Shown here: in pieces, positions 24,811 to 35,600 of the stretch | How positions within the stretch are numbered: position 1 is the first letter of the stretch | Layout of the letters: each line of letters starts with the position of its first letter | NCBI RefSeq assembly: GCF_041260155.1 | Contig: NC_091947.1 | Coordinates: 36,342,032 to 36,406,031, forward strand | Origin: Ptychodera flava | Lineage: Eukaryota > Hemichordata > Enteropneusta > Ptychoderidae | DNA length: 64,000 nucleotides | Direction of reading: 5' to 3' | Notes under the pieces: model-generated | Database searches by the model: none | What the model saw: only the letters and a program-made list of their open reading frames with translations | Told to the model about the DNA's origin: nothing | Program-made: the position numbers and the translations under genes

Positions 24811-25379
24811 AATATCAAAAAATACCGTCAAGGACAGTGTGCTCACATTCGGTTTGAATTGGTAAATTCAAGAAATATTTAAACCAGAAAAACAAGAATG
24901 ACAAAAGCAAATAAGGTCTGCAACTTAGGTACTGGAGGTCGTCTTTGGGAATATCATCTTCTATAGCAACGGGACAAGCAGATCCTACATACAGAAGCGA
25001 TGTCAACAAAAAAATAGCGTCAATGACACTGTAGCTCCCATCCTGGACTATTTAGTGTTTGTTCTCTGGTCAGATATTTGAACATGTGTGAAAGGGATAA
25101 AGTGCATGAAGTGAAAATACTTAAATGTAATGTACTGGAGACAGTGAAATATGTTTAATGTATTTATTCAGAATATAAAATGGAAAAAATACAGAATTAG
25201 AAATATCGAATACTGTGATACAACCATTAACTCAACAAGTCATTGACAATGACATAGTCCCCACTTGTAATAGGAGTATTAGTCTTGATTGGGCAGGGAA
25301 ATGTGGTCATTAAGAAGTATCACTGAAGCGTATATGTTGAGATCTATGGGCACATAGGTCTATGTCGTTGTTCCCAATT

Positions 25380-26675
25380 TGAAACACATGAGGCATGTCT
25401 AAGTTATAGTTCTAAATCGGGAAAAAGATCAGACCTCTAGCAGTATTGGCCAGCCAAGAAATACATATGCGCATAATAAATGAGGTACAAGATGTGACAT
25501 CTTAAGGTCTAATATCCTATCAAAATTGGAGGGTATAGAACTTGTGGTTACTGAGATATGCATATATATGTATAATCAAGGTCAAAGGTCATCGAGGTCA
25601 CATGACATTTTGAAAAAAAAATTACATTGCTAATTAATCCCTATATGCCAAAAAATCAGACCCCTAGCTCCATTCGCTTGCCCAGAATTAGATGTGTGCA
25701 TAATTAATGACGTAAAGCGTGTGTTGTCATAAGTCTCCCATCCTACTAAATACAAAGGACATAGCACTTGTGGTTACTTATTTATTGACATAAACATATA
25801 TTTTAGGTAAAAGGTCATCGAGGTCACATGACATTTGGTCAAAAATTTCTCTCCTATAGTTATCCCGATATACCAAAAATCAGACATCCATCTCTATTAG
25901 CTTGCTCAGAATGAGATATGTGCATAATTAATGAGGTACAGTATGTGGTGTCATAAGGTGTCCAATCATACCAAATATGAAGGGTGTAGCACTTGTGGTT
26001 ACTGAGTTATGGACAAATATGTATATTTGAGGTCAAAGGTCACCGAGGTCATGTGACATTTTGTCAAAAAAATTGTATTGCTAAGTTATCCCTATATACC
26101 AAAAATCAGACCTCTAGCTCTATTGGCTCGCTCAAAATTAGATATGCGCATAATTAATGAGGTACAATATGTAGCGACATAAGGTGTCCCATCATACCAT
26201 ATATGAAGGGTGTAGCACTTGTGGTTACTGAGTTATGGACAAATATGTATTGAGGTCAAAGGTCATCGAGGTCACATGACATTTTGTCAAAATATCCGAG
26301 ATATCTGTGTGAAGGGATGGACTCACGGATGGACGAACAGACGGACATGACCCAATCTCTAAGCCCACTGGACTTCATCCATGGGGACTAAAAATCTATT
26401 GGCTCGCTCAAAATTAGATATGCACATAATTAATGGGGTACAATATGTGGCGTCATAAGGTGTCCTATCATACCATATATGAAAGGTTTAGCACTTGTGG
26501 TTACTGAGTTATGGACAAATATGTATATTTGACGTCAAAGGTCACCAAGGTCAGGTGACATTTTGTCAAAGTGTCTGAGATATCTGCGTGATTGGATGGG
26601 TTAACGGATGGACTCACGGACGGATATGTCCCAATCTATAAGCCCCCTGGACTTTATCTGTGGGGACTAAAAACT
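25380..26675. repeat. Tandem repeat, about 225-bp unit, 5 units
   Basis: Anchors gaggtaca or variants stand near 25482, 25709, 25933, 26159 and 26434. Each unit carries aaaatcagacctctagctc, cataattaatgaggtaca, gcacttgtggttactgagtt and aaaggtcaccgaggtcatgt. Units four and five end in a GGAC-rich phrase (ggacatgacccaatct) and a hairpin-like tggactt...atggggact. Confidence 0.88.
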
Positions 26676-26754
26676 GTGTCACTGCATCCTTTTTGCAATA
26701 TGAATACGATGAGAAACTAAATTTTTATTTTTCTTGGCCTTATACATGGGAGTC

Positions 26755-27010
26755 TATGGAGAGCTGCCTTATACGTGGGAGTCTATGGAGGTGTAAACTA
26801 AAAGTCCTCTAACACGGCCAAATTTGATCACATTGTGAAACAAATTGACGTGAGGTAGGGTACTATCCTTGTACCAAGTTTGAACAAAATTGCTCCAGGC
26901 GTCTCGTGAGATATCTGTGTGAATGGACGGACGGACACACGCACGGACGGACGGACGCACGGACATGACCAAACCTATAAGTCCCCCCGGACGGTGTCCT
27001 TGGGGACTTA
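26755..27010. repeat. Dispersed repeat end with (GGAC)n and AGTCCCC/GGGGACT hairpin
   Basis: The sequence ggacatgaccaaacctataa is followed by agtccccccggac and tccttggggactta, a stem of agtcccc with ggggact. The same ending appears at 26340-26392 and 26620-26670, so three related repeat ends lie within 700 bases. A 25-bp phrase (ttatacntgggagtctatgga) is doubled near 26740-26790. Confidence 0.75.
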
Positions 27011-27014
27011 TAAT

Positions 27015-27245
27015 CATATGACAGGAAAATAAAAATTACAACAAATAGTTGGCATTCGTGTGTTGTGCATTAAGTAAATGGCATCATGCTTGTTTCTGGT
27101 ATGATCATGGTGTGTATGTGCGGGGAAATACTGTTTTTTTTTACTTTTCTGTTGGTCGCCAATTTTTGAGTACGTCACCAGTTTATTATTCAGCCTGTTA
27201 AAACGTGTAGGCATGGTCCAAATCAGCAAGCAGTGATAACTCTGA
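27015..27245. repeat. Dispersed repeat, copy A (partner at 38885-39115)
   Basis: It shares ordered phrases with 38885-39115: gacaggaaaataaa, ttggcattcgtgtgttgtgc, tgcttgtttctggtatgatc, cggggaaatactg, and tggtccaaatcagcaagcag. Similarity is roughly 75-80 percent by eye. No coding frame; family unknown. Confidence 0.7.
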
Positions 27246-27570
27246 TCTTTCCACATCATTTCCAAGAACTCTGTTATCTGGAGAGATTAAAATTGAAAAA
27301 TTTATTACCAGTAAGCAAATCAATCCAGTCATCATTATCAGAAGATAAAATGTATGCAAATTAAATATAATCTCTTTTTGGTATTTATATACACACCAAA
27401 TATGAGCTAAAAACTGACTCAAAGCAGGTCTGTTCATTATAAGCACATATGTAAAATTATGACTACGGTAAGTATTGAAATGGAGACATAACAAAATACA
27501 TAAATGAGTACACTATAGGTGTAACCGTAAAGACTCAAATTGTGTGCTGAACACACATGAGGCTGAGATT

Positions 27571-27655
27571 GGGGATTTGGCTCAGCTGTTTTATCTATGG
27601 CTTCTGCGCTAGGTGACTGGTGCTATACGTTGTGAGTTCAAATCCGACTGAAACA
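27571..27655 (+). repeat. tRNA-like sequence, probable SINE head or tRNA pseudogene
   Basis: An A-box-like TGGCTCAGCTG (27577 on) and a B-box-like GAGTTCAAATCC (about 27638-27649) are spaced as in a class II tRNA with a long variable arm. Acceptor-stem pairing is poor and no clean CCA-proximal end is seen, so a working tRNA is unlikely. A tRNA-derived SINE head is the best reading. Confidence 0.45.
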
Positions 27656-27659
27656 ACAA

Positions 27660-28100
27660 TATATTACAAAAGTGTATGGACACAAATTCCATGAGCACAA
27701 TCATATTGTATTCAGTTTAGATTGACAGCTTGAATTTACAGCTAGACATCAGTTAAGACTGATGACACAGTCCTTGACGTAAAAGAACTTTGTCATTCAA
27801 AGTCACTGAAATGTACATTGTACCAATGATGTGAAATGACCTAAGTTACAATGAAACAATGTCAAGGCATGTAGAGTACGAACTCAACACATAGAAACTA
27901 GACAATAAGGCTGCCTCAAAGTGCTAAATTTGCTTTCCTGTGCGTGCATGATACAGCCTTGGGGCTTAGTGGGCCAGGGTCGGGTGTTGGAGTATATTTC
28001 TATTCTTTCAAGTATCATCATAAATTCCTGACAAACTCTGTTTAAAACCCTTTCCCAAAATACCACGGACAGGTAAAAAAATCTAAGTTGGCAAAGAGCA
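27660..28100. other. Intergenic sequence, no gene seen
   Basis: No reading frame resembling a protein and no transposon ends. It leads into a poly-G tract at 28106. Confidence 0.35.
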
Positions 28101-28104
28101 GTCA

Positions 28105-28947
28105 GGGGGGGGGGGGGTCACTTCTATTACTTGCCAATATGTATATGCGCCGCCCAATGGGGTGGGTATTTCAGCAATTTGGTCCAAAATGGGGGGGGGG
28201 GGGTCAATTCCACTGTAAACCATGGTCTAAAATGGGTTGAAGTTTGAGTGCCACACGAACAAATTTCAACAGTCTGTTCCTATCTCGCTAGCAGGGTTCT
28301 GAGCTGCACTCAATAAGCATGGATATCTTTTCTGTGGCAGGGGAACCATTACAGAGACCCCCTGGCTGAAAGTAAATATGGACTTTGTTTTAAAACATAA
28401 ATTGTCACTGATTTGTCAGAACTCTACATATGGCAGATTTTTGCCCACACCCAAACAAAGTGGCTCTACTGCTCCTAGTATTATTCAGGTCGACCATGGC
28501 CATATGAAGTAGTATTGCTTTACAGACAAACAGCGAGGTTTGTTGTGAATTGTAATTTAAAAAAAAAACACCACTCAGACTGTAACTGCAGATGACTGAT
28601 AATTTGCAGAAGCTGGACCAAAATTTGGTGAGAGTGAAAGGCATTTTCTTTCACAAAATTTGTTAGTATTTCCTCATGATTTTTCGGAATCATGGCTTGG
28701 CCAGCAACAAAATAGCTCTAAACGCAGTATAAGCTTACAGTGGTAGGCTTTGCCGGGGCAAATACTTGCTTTTTCCGTTTTAAAAATGTTGACGCTATGA
28801 CTGTTGACCTGGGTCAAGGTCAAAAAGGTCTAAAATGGGGTCCTAAACAACGAGATTTTAGGTCTAAAATGGGCCCTGGGTTTATACCTGCGGCCGCACA
28901 CCCCTACCACTTCTCTGAACAAGTACTCCCCCCTCCCCCCGAGAGAG
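28105..28947. mobile_element. Possible DNA transposon with G-rich long inverted ends
   Basis: A poly-G run plus gtcacttctattacttgcc opens the segment. The other end, read on the minus strand, gives ctctcggggggaggggggag then tacttgttcagagaag. Both halves carry versions of ggtctaaaatggg (near 28180-28240 and 28830-28875). The likeness of the ends is partial, so the boundaries are approximate. A similar poly-G design is seen in the Harbinger-like element at 52755. Confidence 0.4.
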
Positions 28948-29085
28948 GTACAGCAGTTTAGCTCTGCGTTATATAACGCCGGAAACACACAGCATCGTAC
29001 GCAGGGCCATCATTCATTGTGGGATGTTTCTGTGACTGTACTGTAAGTTCACAGTGTAATTTGATTTTGGACGAAGACAATCAGC

Positions 29086-29381
29086 ACTCGCACACAGGCG
29101 TTCTGTTTACTGGATAGTTTGTATAAGTGTAGTTTATGTTACGTTCCGATGTTCTGTTCCGTAAAAGTCTACGGAACAGAACGTCGGAACCATGGTCGGA
29201 ACGTAGCATAAAAACAAACTACCCAGTAAATAGCTCTGCTGCATGGCCATGGCAGGGCTGTGTGTTAGCGGCGCGGCGTTATACGACCTCCCAACACATG
29301 TGGTGGGAGGCCGTATAACGCCGGTAATACACAGCCCTGCCATGCAGAGCTACCCAGTAAACAGAACGCCTGTATGCGAGT
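29086..29381. mobile_element. Foldback element carrying a nested MULE-like hairpin
   Basis: The outer arms read actcgcacacaggcgttctg-tttact (from 29086) and agtaaacagaacgcctgt-atgcgagt (to 29381). Inside lies a second inverted match around the loop at 29165-29175 (gttctgttccgta / tacggaacagaac). The right arm is split by the hairpin at 29231-29352; without it the two arms pair over about 75 bases with mismatches. Confidence 0.75.
29231..29352. mobile_element. MULE-like hairpin MITE, copy 1, with exact 9-bp target duplication
   Basis: The element runs from TAGCTCTG to CAGAGCTA and is flanked by CCCAGTAAA at 29222-29230 and 29353-29361. The arms pair over about 45 bases (left ggcagggctgtgtgtta, right taatacacagccctgcc) and meet near acatgtggtg. 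A 9-bp duplication with long TIRs is the hallmark of Mutator-like elements. Confidence 0.85.
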
Positions 29382-30830
29382 ATGAAATATAACGCCGAGC
29401 AACAAGATTGAAATTAATGACTGTTTGAGCTGGTACTCACTCAGTAAACTGCTAGGCCATATGGACCGCATATCCGTACAGTGATCGGGTGGGTCGCGGT
29501 CGCTGGTCTCGTGTCGTGTGCAGCGCAATCGAATCTCCCATGATGCTAATATGAGACACCCTAACCAGGTGAAAAAATTGGACACGCAGTTTGTGCTGGT
29601 TTGGCATGTAAAATGCATCGGAATTTTGAAAAAGTAATAAAAGTGAGCGCATATATCAAAAAGGACCAAAATAACAGATTAGTATTGGCAATGTTACAAA
29701 GTTTAACAACTTTATGCAAATATAGGAATGGAAAATCCCTGGACTGCGTAAAATTTCAGTTCAATTACAACTACGGGGACCACTTTGAAGTCAGGGACCA
29801 CTTAGAGGTCTTCACAAACGTACGACTTCTTGTTTCTGTACGCTCTAACTTGTATCATCGAAAAAATATAACTTGACAGCGGGTGCTATGCCTTGCTCAG
29901 TTGTGTATACGCTTTAGAATGTTTTTTGTAACTTCCAGTTAACTTAGAACTTAGCTTTTAATTTTAGTAGTTCATTTTGAAATGAATATGTCTTTCCGAT
30001 TTTAATCTCTGTCTCCCTCTTGACACTCTATATTGTTGACGTCCAACCCCTTTAACTTACCACTTTTGTAAAAATGGCATCGATGTGGTCTTTGTACTTG
30101 TAGTTGCGTATATTTCTGAAATGTAATGCTCGTTTTCTAAGTGCCCATCATTTTCGATTAATTTGTATACCTTGCTTTTTATAATACTGTTTCATCGCAA
30201 GTTATTAAAATGCCAGGAACAGGGTTTCCCTGTTCGCGGAAGTGCAGAGATTTGAAAAGCAAATAGTTGACTAAATGTTGTACATGTACTATTGAACATT
30301 GCTGGAACAACTGAACATCAATGAACGAAGAACAGATTGTCGCTTGGCCACCAATTGTCTAAACGTGTCGATGTGCGAGGAACGCGTGAAGTAGAATTGT
30401 GTTGTTAAATTTCACGTTTCAGACACAGTCCGTCCACCCAGTGGGTGGTGGGACTGTGTTTCAGATATTCATCTTTGTCATAGAGTTCAGTACAATACAA
30501 TTTGACAAATTTGATGGTGTCGTTTCAAATGTGTTGGTGTATGGTCAACAACAATGTCTGAAAGTGTTTTGAAATTTCACTTTGTGAGTTATGCGCAGAG
30601 TAGGCCTAAATGTCTTGTGGTAATTACTGTTTGTTGGCTTCATATATCTTCGTAAATAAAGTCCATTCTTCGTTCCATCCTACTTCACACTTGACATATT
30701 TCAACACAATAAATGTCTTCAGTTCGTCCTGTTTAGACAGGGTAGGGGACTACCCACGGATAGCGCAGTGTCAGCATATTCAATTTGTTTACACGTAGAA
30801 AAGCAATAATATAGACATAACGGGTGACGC
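29382..30830. other. Intergenic sequence with one short satellite-like motif, no gene seen
   Basis: At about 29774-29816 the phrase ggggaccactttgaagtc is followed by agggaccacttagaggtctt; it matches the 218-bp satellite core and, inverted, 18109-18150. Otherwise there are only short frames of no known family. Confidence 0.4.
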
Positions 30831-30834
30831 GCTG

Positions 30835-30954
30835 ACCATTAACGTTTATTTATGGGCAGGGGCGAGAGGAAAGCCAAAATTAACGGGCGAGGCTTGCCGA
30901 GCCCGTTAATTTTGGCTTTCCTCGAACCCGCGCCCATAAATAAACGTTAATGGT
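30835..30954. repeat. Near-perfect 120-bp hairpin
   Basis: The left arm accattaacgtttatttatg pairs with cataaataaacgttaatggt at the right. The arms continue through gaaagccaaaattaacgggc and its complement, meeting near aggcttgccga at about 30895. The loop is only a few bases. It may be a MITE of foldback type or transcribed hairpin RNA; no target duplication was found. Confidence 0.85.
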
Positions 30955-31210
30955 AAGGGCAGAGTCTGTTATTACCATTATATTATCAACGAACCCAAGA
31001 AAACCGTCAAAATTTGCGAAAATTTCCCAAGCGAACGACAACTGGGCTCCAGACACTGAGCAATACGCGACGCACTGTCACGCGGTTTTAAAATTTTGGC
31101 AAATCCGGAGATGTTTTCAGAAAAATGTATCTCAACTCGGCCTACAAGTGCTCCATTCCATTTTGTAATTGATTATGATTTACGTTTCAGCTGTAAAGTT
31201 ACGATAATTT

Positions 31211-31312
31211 TAGCTCTGCATGGCAGGGTTGTGTGTTACCGGCGTTATACGGCCTCTCTGTGGTGGGAGGCCGTATAACGCCGGTAACACACAGCCCTGC
31301 CATGCAGAGGTA
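31211..31312. mobile_element. MULE-like hairpin MITE, copy 2, with exact 9-bp target duplication
   Basis: It starts TAGCTCTGCATGGC and ends GCCATGCAGAGGTA, flanked by CGATAATTT at 31202-31210 and 31313-31321. The arms (gtgtgttaccggcgttatac and complement) are almost perfect. It is the same family as 29231-29352. A collapsed third copy may lie at 28959-28994 (tagctctgcgttatataacg). Confidence 0.88.
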
Positions 31313-31321
31313 CGATAATTT

Positions 31322-32120
31322 GAGTTGTTAATGTTATTATTCATATTCGCAGGCATGTAAACAAACCGTTACTGTGTATTTGTGGTCGGTCGCGTGGTTC
31401 AGCTCGACCAATCGAAAACACACAGTATGGACAAAAGATCGATTACCATGGCAATGGGACGTTCTCCATAAATAATGGCAGACAAGTTTCCGTTGTGTAC
31501 GGCGACATGTCTTACTACAGTGGGGTTGATGATCTAGTTCTGTTTCGATGCAAGCGATATTGTAGTCGCAATATTACAGAATAATTCAACAGACTGAATT
31601 CAACACATGTACATATTGCTGAATCTTGTTTGCATTTAGGGCCTAGGCGTGCTAAACTCAAGTTGACCATGTTCATACTTACTATCGTTGCACACAGCAC
31701 ATATGTCGTTCTTAGAAACCAACCACAAAGACATTCACACCTGATGAAGCTATAAAGTATGTGGCAAACCAACCTTCCTTATGCAATTATTGTGAGAGAA
31801 AAAAGACCGGGATAACTTCAACATGACGTGAGCCATACAAATCAAAACTGAGTTATTGCAACTCCTAAAGTAAGCTGTGTAGCAAATTTTAATTAAGTTA
31901 AATCAGCAGTTGTAAAGTAATTTTGTACACGGGCATATACTGACATTGTAGTGCATCAGTACAACGTAATCCAAGTACTTCGCACTTCAGAAAACTATCC
32001 TACAGGTCAAGCTAGCTGTTCATGCTAACTGAAATTTATCTTACAATGGGATAAGAAACCAGATGACTTGTATATGATGACAATATAATCGATCGATAAT
32101 ACGTTAATGTTTCAAATATC
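31322..32120. other. Intergenic sequence upstream of the propeller gene, no clear gene
   Basis: Unique-looking sequence without recognised exons or repeats. Confidence 0.35.
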
Positions 32121-32132
32121 GAAACATTTAAA

Positions 32133-32321
32133 TTGGACTGTCTTTTCATATTAATTGTGTTCCATGCGGCTTTACTCGTCTTTTTGGAATGCAGGGTAAA
32201 AGAACAACAGTATGAAAACTTTACGCCTGTGATGGCGCCGAGAGACAAGGTTGACGAAGGACCGTTGACCAATGATCATATGTGGATTACTTCGATGTCA
32301 CCCACTCTTATTGGCATCACT
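32133..32321 (+). CDS. Possible first exon with signal-peptide-like start, unknown
   Basis: The frame MDCLFILIVFHAALLVFLEC is a good signal-peptide-like stretch. It runs for 63 residues to a donor-like gtacgt at 32322. Its end phase (0) does not match the acceptor at about 32728 in the propeller gene (which needs one carried base), so joining them in frame fails with the obvious sites. It could be an alternative first exon, a small secreted protein or chance. Confidence 0.25.
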
Positions 32322-32682
32322 GTACGTTGATTCCTGCCTGCTTGTGTTTTCGAAGTTCAATCATGAATGTGCATTATATCTACCTAGCCAATTATTCCTA
32401 TCGTTGAAAATCACATGTTTTGCGGCATATTGAAGAGCAGGAGAACTAACCATTCTCGGAGAAAACAAAGAGCGCGGAAGCGCTATTTAGATTCGAGCGT
32501 GAATCAGCGTGAATGTAGCTGAATCAGAATCTAAGGCTTGCAATAGAGCGTGCATGGTCGCTTTGGGTTCATGGCCGTTGGCAGGAGTGACCAGATAAAG
32601 GGACGGGTCCGACCAGCGCGGCGGTAGACAAGAAGGATTTGAAGAGGTGACACTGTAGCCAAACACGTGTTGGAAAGTAATC

Positions 32683-35600
32683 ATGATCGCATTACTTTTT
32701 GCAGTACTCTTTTCTTTAACTTCTTCAGATCAAGGGGTTGTTAACCTATCCGAAAGTCGCCTAGCCGTGATCGATAATCGTATCCAAGAGTCTTCTTATC
32801 CAACCCTAGTATTTCTAGGAGCGGACACTCTGAAATTGCAGTACAGATTGCAGGATGGGACGTGGTCTAAGTGGATAAGTTTGGCCTCACCCCCTGGACT
32901 TCGCCTGATTTCTAATCCAGCCACAACTCATGGCCACAAAAATCAAATTCAAGTTTTTGTACAGGCTTCCGACGGTCAAATTTGGTACATCGAACAGCGT
33001 CTGGTGAGTACCGTTGCCAAACCAACGTTTAAAGAATGGAGACAGCTCAGCAAGCGTTCCGCGTTACCTTTTGAAAGTGGAGTGTCCATCAGGAGCAAGG
33101 ACACGGTCACTGTTGGTCACTTCAGAGATCAAATAGTCGTTTTTGCACGCTCAGTAAGTCAGAACTCAAGTAATCTCTTCTGGAGTCGAGGAAACCGCAC
33201 ATCGGGTGAGTTCACCGACTGGGCTGAGATCGGAGGCAATGCCAATCTTGCCAGTGATGCCTCAGTTGTTTTCAACCGTTTCTCCGGTTACTTCGAGGCG
33301 TTTGCCGTGATGGAGGATGGTAAACCGTACCGCACATGGCAGAAGGATGACCATCGCTGGGCTGGCTGGAGAAAACACGGTAAGATATAATGCCAAAATC
33401 TCAACTATACCACATGGGATGGACAGTGCGTAGCGGGAGGTATTTTTATTTGGCACAAGTGTTTATGAACTATGACGGGCTGGGGGGTCCAGGGGGATCA
33501 AAAGTTGACATCATCAAGGTGTCTGTCAGGTGGATAACATGAATACTTTCACGTCTTTTTGTACCTTTAAAGTAGTTACAATAGCAGAGAACTACACTTC
33601 ATTTCCAATCATCCAAGTCATAAACGTTGAAGGTCAAGTAAAAACGTTATCTAAATTTTGGTGAAGCAAACAAAAACCTTCACTTCACACCTGAGATTGA
33701 CTGAACTGTGTTCATATGGTTGATGAACAAAGTTTGTTGAACTTTAGAAAGTTTATTGAACCCTAGAAAAATCAGGACGTCAAAACATGTTGTTGGGACG
33801 TGGTCGACAAACAATGGCTGTCCTTCAAAGCTGAGACAATGGCGTTACGTGAAGGAAAGAACCATAATAGAATTGCGTAGTAGAAGTGCGAGTTGTGATT
33901 TATATTCAGCTTTTCTTCTACTGGGAACCAATTCAAATAAAAAAGCATGACAGCAGATTGTAACTTGAAGTTATGAACTGACCTCGTCCTCGACCTCAAC
34001 AAAGGAAAATTTACTTACTGATAATTTATTTAAATTTCTAATCATGTTTAACTTTTCAGTTGTATAAATAAATATTATCTGTTACTCATGAACTTGACAA
34101 TCTTCAAACAGACACACCCTATGCTAGACTGACCAACTTTCCAAATGTTTGCAGCAAAACATTTCTTGCAGCGACTTAATTTGCAGCAACAATGTTAATT
34201 TTTCAGTCTACTCACTTTCACTTTGCTGTTCAAACTTCCACAAAATGTTTGATGATCAAAATGTCCTGGTAGTAGAGTATGACTGCTGTGAGCTTACACA
34301 CCTTTATGGTGTAAGTGTATGTGAGTTGCCTGCCAGTCACTTCAATAAGAGAGAGGGCTCTGCAGTTGCCATCTATGAGGCGTTTGTGAGCAAGTACATC
34401 TTTCATCCTTGATGGTAGACTTACCCCAAATCTGTGGGCTTATAAATATCAAAACAGACTAAATTTAAGGAAACAACTTAAAGTGGTTCATTATAGCATT
34501 CAAACAATATAAGTAACAGTGTAAAATGGCATCCAAGTCAGATGAGGTGTGATAGTCTGGGGTGAAAAATATTGAAATTCAACCATGTTTGTATGAGTGT
34601 TTGAACTGATTTTGTTTTTGCTGAAGAAAAAAAAGTGCTTTGCCTCTTTCTACCAGACAAAAAATTGCTCTAAAGTAGCAGCTAGAAAAAATTGTCCCTC
34701 ATATGGAATGGTCAATCCCTAAGTAGTAGAAATCCCAAACTGTTTTTGAAAATAGTAGAGGCTGTACCAAGCTTGTAGTAAATGGGTTTATAGCAAATAC
34801 AATTCCAATTAAGCTGAGCATAGCTGAATGAGATCAGTGTATCTGTCAACAATGTTCTGTGCACTTGGATAGTTGAATATAACATTCTATTCATATTTTG
34901 TTTGTACATTGTGATACTGATAGTATGATATGGAAAATTGTATCTTTCTCAAGAAGATTCTCCTTGACACAAGAAAGTCTTACATCTAGTATATACCTGT
35001 ATAGATCTGACTCAAAAAAAATTTTCCTAAAATATGACAAAATTGGTTCAGGTTCAGAAATGCTGTGAGTTAAAGTGCAAAAGTGTCCCCCTTCAGGGCA
35101 TCAGTGAAAGTTATCAGCCTCTTTGGTCTGATACCTGCTAACTGCATTTTACACAGAGGTGCCACTACAACTCAAAAATTACAATTTCCTGGAGTTGGAC
35201 AACCCTACTTCATTTGTCTTTATTTGTATGAAATTGCCCATCTGTCAATATCATGTCCTGCTTCATCATTCACAGCATCAGTAAAAGATAACAGCTTTCC
35301 TTTGGTCTTTTACATTATGTGGTAGAGACAGAAATAAAAAAATTGCTAGGTTTGGTTAGAGTTTAAATCTTCTATGTACTTTGTTTAGAAAACTGTGATA
35401 TGTAATCATATTTTAAATATCATTATGACCTTGTCCTTCAATAGGGAGCCGTCATCATTTACAGCCGGGGGAGTAGGGTTGGAGGAATTTCATTGGAAAC
35501 TCTGAAATTTCGAGTAACCCCCTCCAACCACGATGAATTTGAGTAACCCCCTCTCTAACTCAGAAATTTTGACTGACCCTCTCCCTCCCCAAGGTTAGAA

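Noticed and set aside
27571-27655. Functional tRNA gene
   Set aside because: A and B boxes are present but the acceptor stem and anticodon arm do not fold convincingly; kept only as a SINE or pseudogene candidate.
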